A program made the position numbers and the translations under genes. Below the pieces are notes generated by a model. It saw only the letters and a list, made by a program, of their open reading frames with translations. It was not told the DNA's origin and ran no database searches. Below are positions 52,412 through 62,277 of a stretch of 64,000 nucleotides of DNA, one piece after another. Source of the stretch: Pseudalkalibacillus decolorationis (GTDB taxonomy: Bacteria; Bacillota; Bacilli; Bacillales; Fictibacillaceae); NCBI RefSeq assembly GCF_024609785.1, contig NZ_JANHJQ010000024.1:2844-66843 (forward strand), read 5' to 3'. Each line of letters opens with the position of its first letter. Position 1 is the stretch's first letter.

Positions 52412-53389
52412 TTGATAACAGTAGAAGGTTTAAGTAAATCTTTCAAGGTTCCAAAGCGTTCTTCCGGATTACGTCAAGCCACGAAGGCACTTTTTCATCG
52501 GGAGCATACGATTGTGGACGCGTTAAAAGATATCTCTTTTTCCATTGAACCGGGGGAGATTGTCGGTTATATCGGTCCGAATGGGGCAGGGAAGTCGACA
52601 ACGATCAAAGTGATGAGTGGTATTTTGGTGCCTGACGCGGGGACTTGCACGATTATGGGTTACACGCCATGGAAAGATCGTGTGTCCTATGTCCAAAATA
52701 TCGGGGTGGTGTTCGGGCAACGTTCCCAGCTTTGGTGGGATGTTCCGGTCATCGATTCCTTCGAACTTCTTCGCGATATTTATAAAATTCCAGAGGTAGA
52801 GTATAAAGATAATCTTGATCTGCTCGTTGAAACACTTGAACTTCAAAGCCTTCTTCACTCACCTGTCCGTCAATTAAGCTTAGGACAACGGATGCGCTGT
52901 GAAATTGCCGCTTCTCTCCTACCTAGCCCGAAAATATTATTTTTGGATGAGCCTACAATTGGACTCGATGCCGTTTCCAAAATTGCAGTCCGACAATTCA
53001 TTAATACGATCAATAAAGAAAAGGGGGTCACGATCATTCTGACGACCCACGATATGTTTGATATCGAAGCGTTGGCAGACCGAGTGCTCTTGATCGGAAA
53101 GGGAAGCATATTGTACGACGGAAAACTGAATGAATTACGGAACAGATTTGGCACTCATAAGACGATTACAGTAGATTATCGTGAGCATGCGAAAAGGTTT
53201 GATATTCCGGGCACTTCACTTCTTTCGTGGTCATCTGAACGAGCGATCTTCAGTGTAGATACAGAACAAACGATGGTTTCTGAGGTCATCACGCAATTGT
53301 CAAATCAAGTTGAACTTATTGATATTTCCATTGATGCACAACCGATCGAAGACATTATCGTTCAGCTTTATAAGGAGTACCAAATATGA
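52412..53389 (+). CDS. ABC-2 type transporter ATP-binding protein
   Basis: Predicted exporter ATPase of 325 residues, of the COG4586 type that pairs with two DUF990-like permeases. Walker A is GPNGAGKST near 56-64, the signature LSLGQRMR near 157, Walker B ILFLDEPTIGLD near 175, and the switch His is in LTTHDMFD near 213. TTG at 52412 follows AGGAGGAG. It overlaps the first permease gene by four bases. The exported substrate is unknown. Confidence 0.92.
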   Translation: MITVEGLSKSFKVPKRSSGLRQATKALFHREHTIVDALKDISFSIEPGEIVGYIGPNGAGKSTTIKVMSGILVPDAGTCTIMGYTPWKDRVSYVQNIGVVFGQRSQLWWDVPVIDSFELLRDIYKIPEVEYKDNLDLLVETLELQSLLHSPVRQLSLGQRMRCEIAASLLPSPKILFLDEPTIGLDAVSKIAVRQFINTINKEKGVTIILTTHDMFDIEALADRVLLIGKGSILYDGKLNELRNRFGTHKTITVDYREHAKRFDIPGTSLLSWSSERAIFSVDTEQTMVSEVITQLSNQVELIDISIDAQPIEDIIVQLYKEYQI

Positions 53390-54189
53390 AGCCTTATTCT
53401 TCGGTATTAAAGTTAAGGTTGCTCAATGGCATGCAGTACAGGTCAGCCGCTTTGGCAGGAGTGGCGACGCAATTTTTCTGGGGATTCATGTACATCATGA
53501 TCTTTGAAGCGTTCTATGATCAAGTCTTACATAACCCGCCGATTTCCTTGAAGGAATTGATTGTTTATCTTTGGCTCCAGCAGTCGTTTCTTGCTTTCAT
53601 CATGCTTTGGTTCCGTGATAACGAACTGTTCGATCTGATCACAACCGGAAATATCGCCTATGAACTATGCAGGCCGTGTGGAATCTACGGTTACTGGTAT
53701 GCCAAGCTTCTCGCACAACGTTTATCGAGTGCTTTGCTGCGATGTTTTCCAATCCTGATCGTCGCTTTCTTTTTACCGCAACCATACCGAATGACACTAC
53801 CACCTAGCTTCACAACCTTCCTATTATTTCTAGTAACGTTGATGTTTGGGTTATTTCTTCTAGTGGCCATCTCCATGTTCATTTATATTTCTGTATTTAT
53901 TACATTGTCCCCGGTTGGGTCGTTACTCGTGTTCGGGGTTATAGGAGAATTTTTCGCAGGATTAGTCATTCCGATTCCACTAATGCCTTCTTGGTTACAG
54001 GAGATTGCATACATGCTTCCGTTACGGTTGACGGCTGATTTTCCATTCAGGGTCTATTCGGGACATATTCCACAGGATGAAGCACTCATGGGTATACTCC
54101 TACAACTGGTTTGGCTAGCGATCCTTGTTTTGCTCGGTAGAATCGCACTGAACAAAGCGTTACAAAAAGTCGTCGTACAAGGAGGGTGA
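53386..54189 (+). CDS. ABC-2 family transporter permease, first subunit
   Basis: Predicted membrane subunit, 267 residues with six hydrophobic segments, resembling COG4587 permeases (LKLRLLNGMQYRSAALAGVA near 8-27; IPIPLMPSWLQEIAYMLPLR near 204). It is coupled by ATGA overlap to the ATPase and is followed six bases later by the second permease gene. Confidence 0.88.
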   Translation: MKPYSSVLKLRLLNGMQYRSAALAGVATQFFWGFMYIMIFEAFYDQVLHNPPISLKELIVYLWLQQSFLAFIMLWFRDNELFDLITTGNIAYELCRPCGIYGYWYAKLLAQRLSSALLRCFPILIVAFFLPQPYRMTLPPSFTTFLLFLVTLMFGLFLLVAISMFIYISVFITLSPVGSLLVFGVIGEFFAGLVIPIPLMPSWLQEIAYMLPLRLTADFPFRVYSGHIPQDEALMGILLQLVWLAILVLLGRIALNKALQKVVVQGG

Positions 54190-54195
54190 GAGAGT

Positions 54196-54978
54196 TTGAG
54201 CCTTTATTTCAACTATCTTTTCATTCTATTTAAATCACAAATGCAGTACCGGACATCGTTTTGGCTTTTAACAATCGGTCAGTTCTTAGTTCCGTTATCT
54301 CTCTTTGCTGGTTTGTATTTTTTGTTTGAGCGTTTCGGTCAGATCAAAGGCTGGGACTTTTACGAGGTTGCACTCTGTTTTGCCGTCATTCATATGGCCT
54401 TTGCGATCAGTGAATGCTTTGCACGTGGATTCGATGCCTTTTCGAGTCTTGTTCACAATGGTGATTTTGACCGGGTATTGGTACGTCCCAGGAGTACGAT
54501 CGTTCAAGTGCTTGGCTCTAAATTCGAGTTTACGAGATTCGGGAGGCTGCTCCAAAGTGTGTTGGTTTTGGTCTGGGCATTGAACAATCTGGCCATCGAA
54601 TGGAGTGTGATCAAAGCAATTACCTTATGTTTGATGATTATCAGCGGAGTGTCTATTTTCGCGGGGCTCTTTATACTGGCTGCAACATTATGCTTTTGGA
54701 CGATCCAGGGTCTTGAAGTGGTCAACATCTTTACAGACGGGGGAAGGGAAATGGCCCAGTATCCGCTTAATATTTATCAGAAGTGGGTGACCCGCTTTTT
54801 TACATTTGTTATTCCGTTTGGAACTGTCAATTACTTGCCGTTGATGTACATTCTCGGTAAAAGTGAAGGTAACGACCTCCTTTATATGTTGACGCCAGTC
54901 GCGGGGATTGTTTTCCTCTTACCTTGTTTACTCGTTTGGCATATCGGAGTGAGGCATTACCGGTCAACGGGGTCTTGA
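54196..54978 (+). CDS. ABC-2 family transporter permease, second subunit
   Basis: Predicted membrane subunit, 260 residues with six hydrophobic segments, resembling COG3694 permeases (FKSQMQYRTSFWLLTIGQFL near 12-31; NGDFDRVLVRPRSTIVQVLG near 85-104). TTG at 54196 follows GGAGGGTGAG. With the two preceding genes it makes a complete export system. Confidence 0.88.
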   Translation: MSLYFNYLFILFKSQMQYRTSFWLLTIGQFLVPLSLFAGLYFLFERFGQIKGWDFYEVALCFAVIHMAFAISECFARGFDAFSSLVHNGDFDRVLVRPRSTIVQVLGSKFEFTRFGRLLQSVLVLVWALNNLAIEWSVIKAITLCLMIISGVSIFAGLFILAATLCFWTIQGLEVVNIFTDGGREMAQYPLNIYQKWVTRFFTFVIPFGTVNYLPLMYILGKSEGNDLLYMLTPVAGIVFLLPCLLVWHIGVRHYRSTGS

Positions 54979-55325
54979 TTTACGGTTTTCCTTCACGTTT
55001 TTTGCTTTGGATTTTTGGAGTTTGTAATTATCTCCTCTGGAAGGTCTTCAGAGTTCATTTAGCAGTCAATGATTTTTACGCAGACCAACACAATGGTCAA
55101 TTCTCGGAATAAACGATAGGGTAAACAGCAAAGGGCTCATTTCCATACCGAGATCGGTTTTCTTTTATTTTGTAGATTAAATTCAATGCCTTCCTATATA
55201 AAAGCAGCTGAAAAAGATATAATTGAATTATGGTGTCGGAATAGGAAGTTGAACAAGAAATATAAATTGAAAGATTAACAGAACTTCGCCATATTTTAGA
55301 GAAATATCGGGTAAGGGGATAGCAT
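54979..55325. other. intergenic region, no gene seen
   Basis: A short CCGAGATCGG palindrome followed by a T-rich tract (about 55149-55172) may terminate the exporter operon. No coding capacity is recognised. Confidence 0.4.
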
Positions 55326-56492
55326 ATGTCTGAAGAAAACATTACGAGAATCGATTTAGATGGTAAGGAAGTTATACTTATTGGCACTGCACATATATCC
55401 AAGCACAGTGCGGAACAAGTCAAGGAAGTGATTGAATCTGAACGACCAGACTCTGTTTGTATTGAGCTGGATAAACAAAGATACCAATCGATTATGGATG
55501 GTGATAAATGGAGGGAGATGGATATATTCAAGGTTATTAAAGAAAAGAAAGCGACTTTGCTTTTAATGAACCTTGTCATATCCTCTTTTCAAAAACGTAT
55601 GGCTAAGCAATTCGGCATCAAACCTGGGCAAGAAATGATTCAGGGGATTGAATCGACTAATGAAATCGGTGCTGATCTAGTGCTAGCTGATCGGAATATT
55701 CAAGTTACCTTTTCTCGGATTTGGAATGGTATAGGATTAAGGGGAAAATGGAAGCTTCTTATGGAGATTTTTTATAGTATTTTCAGTAATGAGAGCATTT
55801 CCGAAGAGGAACTCGAAAAATTGAAATCTGAAGATATGCTGAATGCTTTGCTTAAGGAATTCACTGAAAGCTTCCCTGAATTGAAGATTCCGTTAATTGA
55901 TGAGAGAGATCAGTATTTAGCCCAGAAAATAAAAGAGGCTCCGGGAAATAAAATTGTTGCGGTCTTAGGGGCTGCACATGTTCCTGGCATCAAAGAAGAA
56001 ATAAGAAAAGAACATGACCTTGTGAAATTATCTCAGATTCCTGCGAAATCGAAGGTTCCTAAAATAATTACTTGGGCGATTCCACTGCTTATTCTTGTGA
56101 TTATTGTATTTACTTTCTTGGCAAATCCTTCTGCAGGTCTCCAGCAAACAATCAGTTGGGTACTATGGCATGGAACGTTTTCAGCGATTGGAGCAGCTAT
56201 TGCATTTGCACATCCACTTGCAATTGTTACTGCCTTTGCTGCAGCACCAATCACCGCATTACATCCCTTACTAGCAGCTGGGTGGTTTGCTGGAATTGTT
56301 CAAGCCTATTTTCGCAAACCAAGTGTACGAGACTTTGAAAGTCTTTCTCAGGATGTTTTCAGCGTGAAAGGTTTTTGGGGGAATAGGGTAACTCGGATTC
56401 TACTTATTGTTACGTTATCCAATTTAGGAAGCGCATTAGGGACATTTATTGGTGGAGCCGACGTAATCCGTTTGTTTTTAGAAAATTTTTAG
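55326..56492 (+). CDS. TraB/PrgY-family membrane protein
   Basis: A 388-residue protein of the TraB family. The N-terminal catalytic-like domain has the conserved GTAHISKHS near 20-28, CIELDKQRY near 50, LADRNIQVTFSR near 127 and GAAHVPGI near 216, with His and Glu positions typical of the family. The C-terminal third (about 240-388) holds four hydrophobic segments. PrgY and TraB limit peptide-pheromone activity in enterococci, and others are putative membrane metalloproteases; the target here is unknown. AAGGGGAT precedes the ATG. Confidence 0.87.
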   Translation: MSEENITRIDLDGKEVILIGTAHISKHSAEQVKEVIESERPDSVCIELDKQRYQSIMDGDKWREMDIFKVIKEKKATLLLMNLVISSFQKRMAKQFGIKPGQEMIQGIESTNEIGADLVLADRNIQVTFSRIWNGIGLRGKWKLLMEIFYSIFSNESISEEELEKLKSEDMLNALLKEFTESFPELKIPLIDERDQYLAQKIKEAPGNKIVAVLGAAHVPGIKEEIRKEHDLVKLSQIPAKSKVPKIITWAIPLLILVIIVFTFLANPSAGLQQTISWVLWHGTFSAIGAAIAFAHPLAIVTAFAAAPITALHPLLAAGWFAGIVQAYFRKPSVRDFESLSQDVFSVKGFWGNRVTRILLIVTLSNLGSALGTFIGGADVIRLFLENF

Positions 56493-56870
56493 TGAAGCGG
56501 AGTTTATCCAATTTAAATGTAACGGACTGTGTAAACGGGGACATAAATAGAGGTGAAAAATAGGGAATTCATTAGAAACCTATTCCTAAGGCTATGTCCT
56601 CCTCATTCCTTAAATATGTGGTTGGCAATTGCGGTGACCTATGAATACTATTAAACTAGTTAAGTTTCATCCGGAAATAGAGCACTTGGATCAAGTTGTT
56701 GAGATATTTTGTAAGGTCCATGATAGTAAGACCATTCTTAAAGTAAAGTATCATTCTTTATATCTTTAAAACTTTCAAATAACAAGGAAAGACATTGAAT
56801 AGACCGAATAATTGGATTATTATGAATAGAACCAATGAATAGTGTCAATGAAGCTAACTTTGTATGTATG

Positions 56871-56913
56871 GCATCCTCCAATGAGTAAAAAACATAAGAA
56901 AGATGGAGGATGC
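56871..56913. repeat. 10-bp perfect inverted repeat
   Basis: GCATCCTCCA (56871-56880) and TGGAGGATGC (56904-56913) form a hairpin with a 23-base loop. The right arm contains the ribosome-site-like GGAGG in front of the small frame at 56918, so folding would hide it. Confidence 0.6.
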
Positions 56914-56917
56914 ACTA

Positions 56918-57025
56918 ATGGGTGGTGATCTAATTACAAAACAATTAGGTTACCACCCTTATATTAAATCTAGAAAGTCTAAAAATAGGAGGTATTATAA
57001 TGTGAAAACGTTCGAAAACAAATGA
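56918..57025 (+). CDS. possible small protein of 35 residues
   Basis: A short frame opening MGGDLITKQLGYHPYIKSRK and ending in KTFENK, rich in Lys, Arg and Tyr. GGAGG at 56906-56910 is eight bases before the ATG. Its first 41 bases coincide with a strong hairpin (GGGTGGT/ACCACCC plus CTAATT/AATTAG). It is not recognised; it may be a real small gene under translational control or a scrap of a mobile element. Confidence 0.3.
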   Translation: MGGDLITKQLGYHPYIKSRKSKNRRYYNVKTFENK

Positions 57026-57262
57026 TGATGGACCTTTAGAGACTATTTGCTTTTATGCTGCTAATAAGAAACTAACCTCGCATAGATGTTTCCTCACTAC
57101 TCTTCTTATATTTGACTAATTTGCACTTCAACTATGACTGATAACGTCAAGCGATTTTACCTCTTTGTAGTTATGAAAAAAATGGACAACTAAATGATCA
57201 TAAACTGACCTACTAAAAGGAATTCAATTAAATTAATTTTTAATTGGTATCGGAGGGATAAT

Positions 57263-59065
57263 ATGACTCAGTTATCAGAGATACAATCAATTGTTCAACA
57301 GGTTGCAGAAGCGATTTCAGCAGCTTTAAAAATTGAAACAGAAATTGTGGATGAAACGATGACGGTTGTTGCGGGAACAGGACAATTAAGAGAAAGGATC
57401 AATTCTAAAGAGGAGGGCGGAACCAAAGAAGCAGGTTTTTTATATGGTAGAGTACTGACAAAAAACCAGGCTTACATTATTGAAAATGCTCGTACAGATC
57501 CTACATATGATCCTTCCGTTTTGAAGGGAGAAACTGAAGAGATTGCGGAAATTTGCTGTCCGATCGGGTTTCAAGGAAAAGCAATCGGGGTAATCGGGCT
57601 AATTGCGTTCACGCAAAATCAACATATCAATCTCATAGAACACCAAGATCAAATGTTGACGTTTTTATACCGTATGGCGGAGTTACTTGCCACGAAAGTT
57701 TCGGAAACGGAAGCAATGAAACAATGGAACATCACGACGAATAAAATACATACAATCATCGAATCGATTCATGAAGGTATTATCGCCATCGATGAGCGTG
57801 GAATTCTTACTCATTGTAATCGTACCGGGGAATTGATACTACGAAGGAAAAAAGAAAAAATCATAGGGCAACCGCTAGAGAACATTTTGCCAAACTCACC
57901 AATGATGGATGTACTGAAAACAGGTAAGGGATATGTTGAAAAAGAAGAGTTTTATCCTTCTAACAACGGACAGATACACTTTATTGTCACAGCAAACCCT
58001 ATCAAGATTAATAATAAAATTAACGGGGTCGTATCTTCGTTCCGTCGAATGTCGGATGTAAGACGCTTGGCATACTCTCTTACCAACCATCAAGATTCTT
58101 TTTCACTATCTGACATTAGGGGGGAATGTAATCGTTTGACAATCGTTAAAGAGCAAGCGCAACAGGTTGCGAAAAGTGATTCAAACATTTTGATAACAGG
58201 TGAAAGCGGAACGGGTAAAGGATTGTTTTCAAGAGCGATTCACTTCGCAAGCCCTCGTATGTCCGGCCCCTTTATTCTAGTTAATTGTGGTGCAATTCCA
58301 GAAACGTTATTGGAAAGTGAGTTATTTGGATATACAAAAGGTGCTTTTACCGGTGCAAACCGGGAGGGTAAAATTGGTAAATTCGAGATGGCTGATAACG
58401 GTACAATATTCCTTGATGAAATCGGGGACCTTCCATTGCATCTTCAAGTAAAACTATTGCATGTCATTCAAAATAAAGTAATTGAACGTGTAGGAAGCGG
58501 GCATCCGATTCCAGTAAATGTTAGATTGATAGCCGCCACGAACAAAAATCTTGAAGAAATGGTTACACAAGGCGAGTTTCGATCTGATTTGTTTTTTCGC
58601 TTGAATGTCATCCCACTCCATATTCCTCCCCTAAGAGAGCGAAAAACGGACATTCCAATGTTGATGGAACATTTTTTAATAGAGCATACCCAAAAGTTAG
58701 ATAAAGAAATCGTCTCGTTTTCTTCTGAGGTCGTCAAGATATTTAAAAACTATCATTGGCCTGGTAATGTACGTGAACTTGAAAATGCGGTGGAATACGC
58801 AGTCAATATGGTAAGTGATAGTGTAATTCAAAAAGAAAATATACCACATCGTATGATTCAGACTAAACATAAAAAAGATAATTCGCTTTCGTTAAAGACG
58901 AGACTTCTCGAGTATGAAGGTGAGATTTTAAGAGAGATGTTAAAACGTTATGGAAACACAGTTGAGGATAAAAGTAGAATTGCTAGTGAATTAAAAATTA
59001 GCCTTGCAACCCTCTATAGAAAGATGGAAGAGAATAATCTTCTCAAATATAAGAATTTTTTCTGA
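57263..59065 (+). CDS. sigma-54-dependent transcriptional activator (GAF-PAS-AAA-Fis)
   Basis: Predicted enhancer-binding activator of 600 residues. An N-terminal GAF-like sensor spans about 1-145, a PAS domain about 160-265, the AAA+ core about 285-520 with Walker A GESGTGKG, the sigma-54 contact loop GAFTGA, Walker B TIFLDEIGDLP, and NVRELENAVEYA. A Fis-type helix-turn-helix ends the protein (RIASELKISLATLYRKMEEN). RocR and related proteins have this layout. A -24/-12 promoter lies 143 bases downstream in front of the putrescine genes, its most likely target. Confidence 0.95.
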   Translation: MTQLSEIQSIVQQVAEAISAALKIETEIVDETMTVVAGTGQLRERINSKEEGGTKEAGFLYGRVLTKNQAYIIENARTDPTYDPSVLKGETEEIAEICCPIGFQGKAIGVIGLIAFTQNQHINLIEHQDQMLTFLYRMAELLATKVSETEAMKQWNITTNKIHTIIESIHEGIIAIDERGILTHCNRTGELILRRKKEKIIGQPLENILPNSPMMDVLKTGKGYVEKEEFYPSNNGQIHFIVTANPIKINNKINGVVSSFRRMSDVRRLAYSLTNHQDSFSLSDIRGECNRLTIVKEQAQQVAKSDSNILITGESGTGKGLFSRAIHFASPRMSGPFILVNCGAIPETLLESELFGYTKGAFTGANREGKIGKFEMADNGTIFLDEIGDLPLHLQVKLLHVIQNKVIERVGSGHPIPVNVRLIAATNKNLEEMVTQGEFRSDLFFRLNVIPLHIPPLRERKTDIPMLMEHFLIEHTQKLDKEIVSFSSEVVKIFKNYHWPGNVRELENAVEYAVNMVSDSVIQKENIPHRMIQTKHKKDNSLSLKTRLLEYEGEILREMLKRYGNTVEDKSRIASELKISLATLYRKMEENNLLKYKNFF

Positions 59066-59207
59066 AATATGAGAAATTTATTGAAACTATTTATTTTGTT
59101 ATAGATTTTAAAAAATAAGTAAGACTAATAGACCTATTATTTCTTATTTTTGAGAAATACAAAGAGGTAAATGATAATCAAACAGTTGGTGTTTAAGCGT
59201 TTTCAAG

Positions 59208-59225
59208 TTGGCATGATACTTGCAT
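59208..59225 (+). promoter_or_regulatory. sigma-54 (-24/-12) promoter
   Basis: TTGGCATGATACTTGCAT matches the TGGCAYG-N4-TTGCW consensus with correct spacing. It lies 43 bases before the putrescine aminotransferase start and directly downstream of the activator gene, so SigL-dependent transcription of 59268-63630 is predicted. Confidence 0.9.
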
Positions 59226-59267
59226 TTATATAAATGAAATCTATTATATCAGAAAGGAATGAATGTT

Positions 59268-60635
59268 TTGAGAAAAAGTAAACAAGAAACCCTTCATGCC
59301 GCAAACGAAATTTTATCCATGATTGAATCGGAAACGCTTTCTGGGGAGCAAAAAGAGAAAATTGTCAAAGATTCAATTGATAACTTTACCAATTATGTCA
59401 CTAAGGCAATTCTAGAACATCGTAAATCAGTATCAACGGATTATTCATTTGTTGAGTGGGAGGACGAAGGTGCCGTATTCCGAGACACCAAAGGAGACGA
59501 ATTTATCGATTGTCTCGGAGGTTATGGCGTATACCTGTTAGGCCACCGTCATCCAAAAGTAGTGAAAGCCGTAGAAGCACAATTAAAACGTTATGCCTTG
59601 CACAGTCAAGAATTGGTTGACCCACTGCGTGGATATTTATCAAAGCTTGTTGCCTACATTACGCCTGGCGATCTTCAGCATACTTACCTAGTGAACTGTG
59701 GAACGGAAGCCAATGAAATGGCGCTGAAGCTGGCGAGATTGTCAACAGGAAAGAAGTGGTTCATTTCGACAATCGGCGGATTTCACGGTAAAACTTTCGG
59801 TTCATTATCCGCATCCGGAAAAGCAATGTTCCGTGAACCTTATTTGCCCCTTGTACCAGGGTTCCAACATGTGGAATATGGTGATGCGGATGCGGTAGAA
59901 TCCGCAATAAAAAACTTGCAAACAGTAGGCGAAACCGTAGCAGGTATCATTGTCGAACCGATACAAGGTGAAGGTGGCGTCAATGTACCTCCAGCTGATT
60001 ACTTCCCACGTTTACGAGAAATTTGTGACCAGTACGAGTGCCTTTTGATCGTTGATGAAATACAGACAGGTATGGGTAGAACAGGGGAACTATTTGGTGT
60101 CGATTTGTACGATGTTGTTCCGGATATCATGACGCTCGGAAAAGCATTTGGTGGAGGAGTTATGCCGATCGCTGCCATGGTCGCCAAACATAAACATTGG
60201 GATAAAATGGAGGAAAATCCGTTTCTCCTAGGGTCGTCCACGTTTGGTGGTAATCCGCTATGTTGTGCTGGTGCGATTGCGGGTATTAAGACGATTTTGG
60301 AAGAAGACATTACTTCCCAAGTGAAGGAAAAAGGAGAATATATTTTAACTGCTCTGAAAAAACTGCAGGAGAAATATCCTGACATTATGGTCGATGTGAG
60401 AGGCGTTGGCTTGTTAATTGGAATGGAATTTGCTGATAATGACCTTGGTTTCAATCTAGCAAAAAAATTGTTTACCGATAATATTCTTGTTGGAGGAACG
60501 ATTAATAATGCCAGAGTTATTAGGATTGAGCCACCTGCCGTTATTTCGTATCAACAAATTGATACCGTTCTGAATGCAATTGATAAAAACCTTGCCTTGA
60601 TGGCGAAATCTGGCGCTTCTGTCACCATTAGTTGA
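59268..60635 (+). CDS. patA: putrescine aminotransferase
   Basis: Predicted PLP-dependent class III enzyme moving the amino group of putrescine (or cadaverine) to 2-oxoglutarate, giving 4-aminobutanal. The text runs parallel to E. coli PatA: FIDCLGGYGVYLLGHRHPKV near 85, LHSQELVDPLRGYLSK near 114, NCGTEANEMALKLAR near 150, EPIQGEGGVNVPP near 230, DEIQTGMGRTGE near 262, the PLP Lys in TLGKAFGGGVMPI near 290, and NNARVIRIEPP near 418. ATG at 59259 touches the AAAGGA site, so TTG at 59268 is chosen; the ATG would add three residues. Confidence 0.92.
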   Translation: MRKSKQETLHAANEILSMIESETLSGEQKEKIVKDSIDNFTNYVTKAILEHRKSVSTDYSFVEWEDEGAVFRDTKGDEFIDCLGGYGVYLLGHRHPKVVKAVEAQLKRYALHSQELVDPLRGYLSKLVAYITPGDLQHTYLVNCGTEANEMALKLARLSTGKKWFISTIGGFHGKTFGSLSASGKAMFREPYLPLVPGFQHVEYGDADAVESAIKNLQTVGETVAGIIVEPIQGEGGVNVPPADYFPRLREICDQYECLLIVDEIQTGMGRTGELFGVDLYDVVPDIMTLGKAFGGGVMPIAAMVAKHKHWDKMEENPFLLGSSTFGGNPLCCAGAIAGIKTILEEDITSQVKEKGEYILTALKKLQEKYPDIMVDVRGVGLLIGMEFADNDLGFNLAKKLFTDNILVGGTINNARVIRIEPPAVISYQQIDTVLNAIDKNLALMAKSGASVTIS

Positions 60636-60735
60636 CCATAAAGACTCATAATAGGCCATGGCTAATGAAATTGAGGGAACTGATATAAAAAAGTATGTTC
60701 TTTAACAAGAAAAAGCAACTGGAGGAGCTATTAAA

Positions 60736-62208
60736 ATGGGGACAAAGAATCATCTTTACATTAACGGTAAGTGGACTTCCGCATTTGACGGTGGAGAGAT
60801 GCCAGTACACAACCCATCGACAGGAGAAGAAATTGAGGTAGTTTCTGCTGGAAACCATAAAGATGCAGAGGCGTCGATCACAGCGGCAAGAATGGCTTTT
60901 GACCAAGGAAAGTGGAAGGAGTTTTCTGCTAACCGACGGGCTGGCTTGCTTCTGAAATTAGCCGACCAAATTGAGGGGCATACGGATGAGTTTGCTTCTA
61001 TTGAAACTCAAAACAACGGAAAAACCTTACGAGAAAGTAAATTTGACGTTGCAGAGGCGGTAAAAACATTCCGATATTATGCAGGATTAGCGACCAAACC
61101 ACTTGGGGAAACGTTCGAACTGGATTCTCCAATGACAGGTAAAGTTGTACGAGAGCCGGTTGGCGTTTGTGCGCAAATCATTCCATGGAATTATCCTTTG
61201 TTGATGGCGTCATGGAAGCTGGCACCAGCTTTGGCAGCTGGCAATACGTGCATTTTGAAGCCATCGGAAATGACGCCGCTATCAGCAATTCGTCTTTTCG
61301 AACTGATTGACGGATTAGATTTTCCTCCCGGGGTCGTAAATTTATTGCTCGGTTTTGGGGAAGCGGTTGGGCAACCTCTTGCAAAAAGTCCTCTTGTCGA
61401 TAAAGTAGCTTTTACAGGGGGAACTGTTACTGGTAAGAAGATCATGCAGTATGCAGCCGATAATTTAAAAAAAGTATCCCTAGAACTCGGTGGAAAATCC
61501 CCAAACATTGTTTTTGCGGATGCGGACTTTGAAACTGCAGTTGATTATGCTATGTTTGCAATCTTCAACAATTCGGGACAAGTATGTTCCGCCGGATCGC
61601 GTTTATTGGTTGAAGAATCAATTTATGACCAGTTTCAAGAAGCGATTATCGAAAGAACGCAGCGAATACGAGTAGGAAGTGGATTTGATGCATCCTCACA
61701 AATGGGTCCGTTGATCAGCCCACAACATCTTTCAAAGGTTCAAGGGTACATCACACTTGGAGAAGAGGAAGGTGGAAAGGTTTGCTGTGGTGGGAAACGT
61801 CTCGTAGAAAATGACCTTAAGAAAGGGAATTTTATTGAGCCAACAATTTTCATAAATGTGAAACCGGAGATGAGGATTGCACAAGAAGAGATTTTCGGAC
61901 CTGTCCTATGTCTAATACCGTTTAATACGGAAGCGGAAGCCATTGAAATAGCTAACGGTACACCATACGGTTTGGCGGCAGGGATCTTTACGACAGACGG
62001 AGCTAAAGCTGAACGGGTCGCAAGGAGTATACGTGCTGGAATTACTTGGATCAACACTTATGAACAAAATTTTGTTGAAGCGCCTTGGGGTGGGTATAAA
62101 CAAAGTGGACTTGGCCGGGAGTTGGGAACATACGGATTAGAGGAATATATGGAGGTAAAGCAAATTATCAACAACTTAGAAGTGGAGCCAACGGGCTGGT
62201 TTGATTGA
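60736..62208 (+). CDS. aldehyde dehydrogenase (aminobutyraldehyde type)
   Basis: Predicted NAD-dependent dehydrogenase, 490 residues. It has IIPWNYPLLMASWKLAPALA near 154-173, FTGGTVTGKKIM near 230, the general base Glu in LELGGKSPN near 252, the catalytic Cys in NSGQVCSAGSR near 285, and EEIFGPVLC near 385. This is the betaine/aminobutyraldehyde dehydrogenase pattern. Placed 100 bases after putrescine aminotransferase, it should oxidise 4-aminobutanal to 4-aminobutyrate. GGAGGAG precedes the ATG. Confidence 0.92.
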   Translation: MGTKNHLYINGKWTSAFDGGEMPVHNPSTGEEIEVVSAGNHKDAEASITAARMAFDQGKWKEFSANRRAGLLLKLADQIEGHTDEFASIETQNNGKTLRESKFDVAEAVKTFRYYAGLATKPLGETFELDSPMTGKVVREPVGVCAQIIPWNYPLLMASWKLAPALAAGNTCILKPSEMTPLSAIRLFELIDGLDFPPGVVNLLLGFGEAVGQPLAKSPLVDKVAFTGGTVTGKKIMQYAADNLKKVSLELGGKSPNIVFADADFETAVDYAMFAIFNNSGQVCSAGSRLLVEESIYDQFQEAIIERTQRIRVGSGFDASSQMGPLISPQHLSKVQGYITLGEEEGGKVCCGGKRLVENDLKKGNFIEPTIFINVKPEMRIAQEEIFGPVLCLIPFNTEAEAIEIANGTPYGLAAGIFTTDGAKAERVARSIRAGITWINTYEQNFVEAPWGGYKQSGLGRELGTYGLEEYMEVKQIINNLEVEPTGWFD

Positions 62209-62277
62209 TTTCGGTTGAGTAAACCATTTTGTTTTACGATAACCTTTTTCGCTATTAAACAAGGAGGTTATGTTCTC

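Larger units (their letters stand above)
56493..57262. other. long intergenic region with hairpins and gene scraps
   Basis: Contains a 42-codon open frame at 56641-56769 (start MNTIKLVKFHPEIEHL, probably a truncated GNAT-like N-terminus), two strong hairpins at 56871-56913 and 56920-56958, and a 35-residue open frame at 56918-57025. From 57030 to 57240 nothing coding is seen; this is the leader of the sigma-54 activator gene. Confidence 0.5.

Noticed and set aside
54924-55112. 62-codon frame after the second ABC-2 permease
   Set aside because: It overlaps the permease end, lacks a ribosome site and matches nothing known.
59999-60454. Minus-strand open frame of 151 codons
   Set aside because: It is antisense to the conserved core of putrescine aminotransferase with no independent signals.
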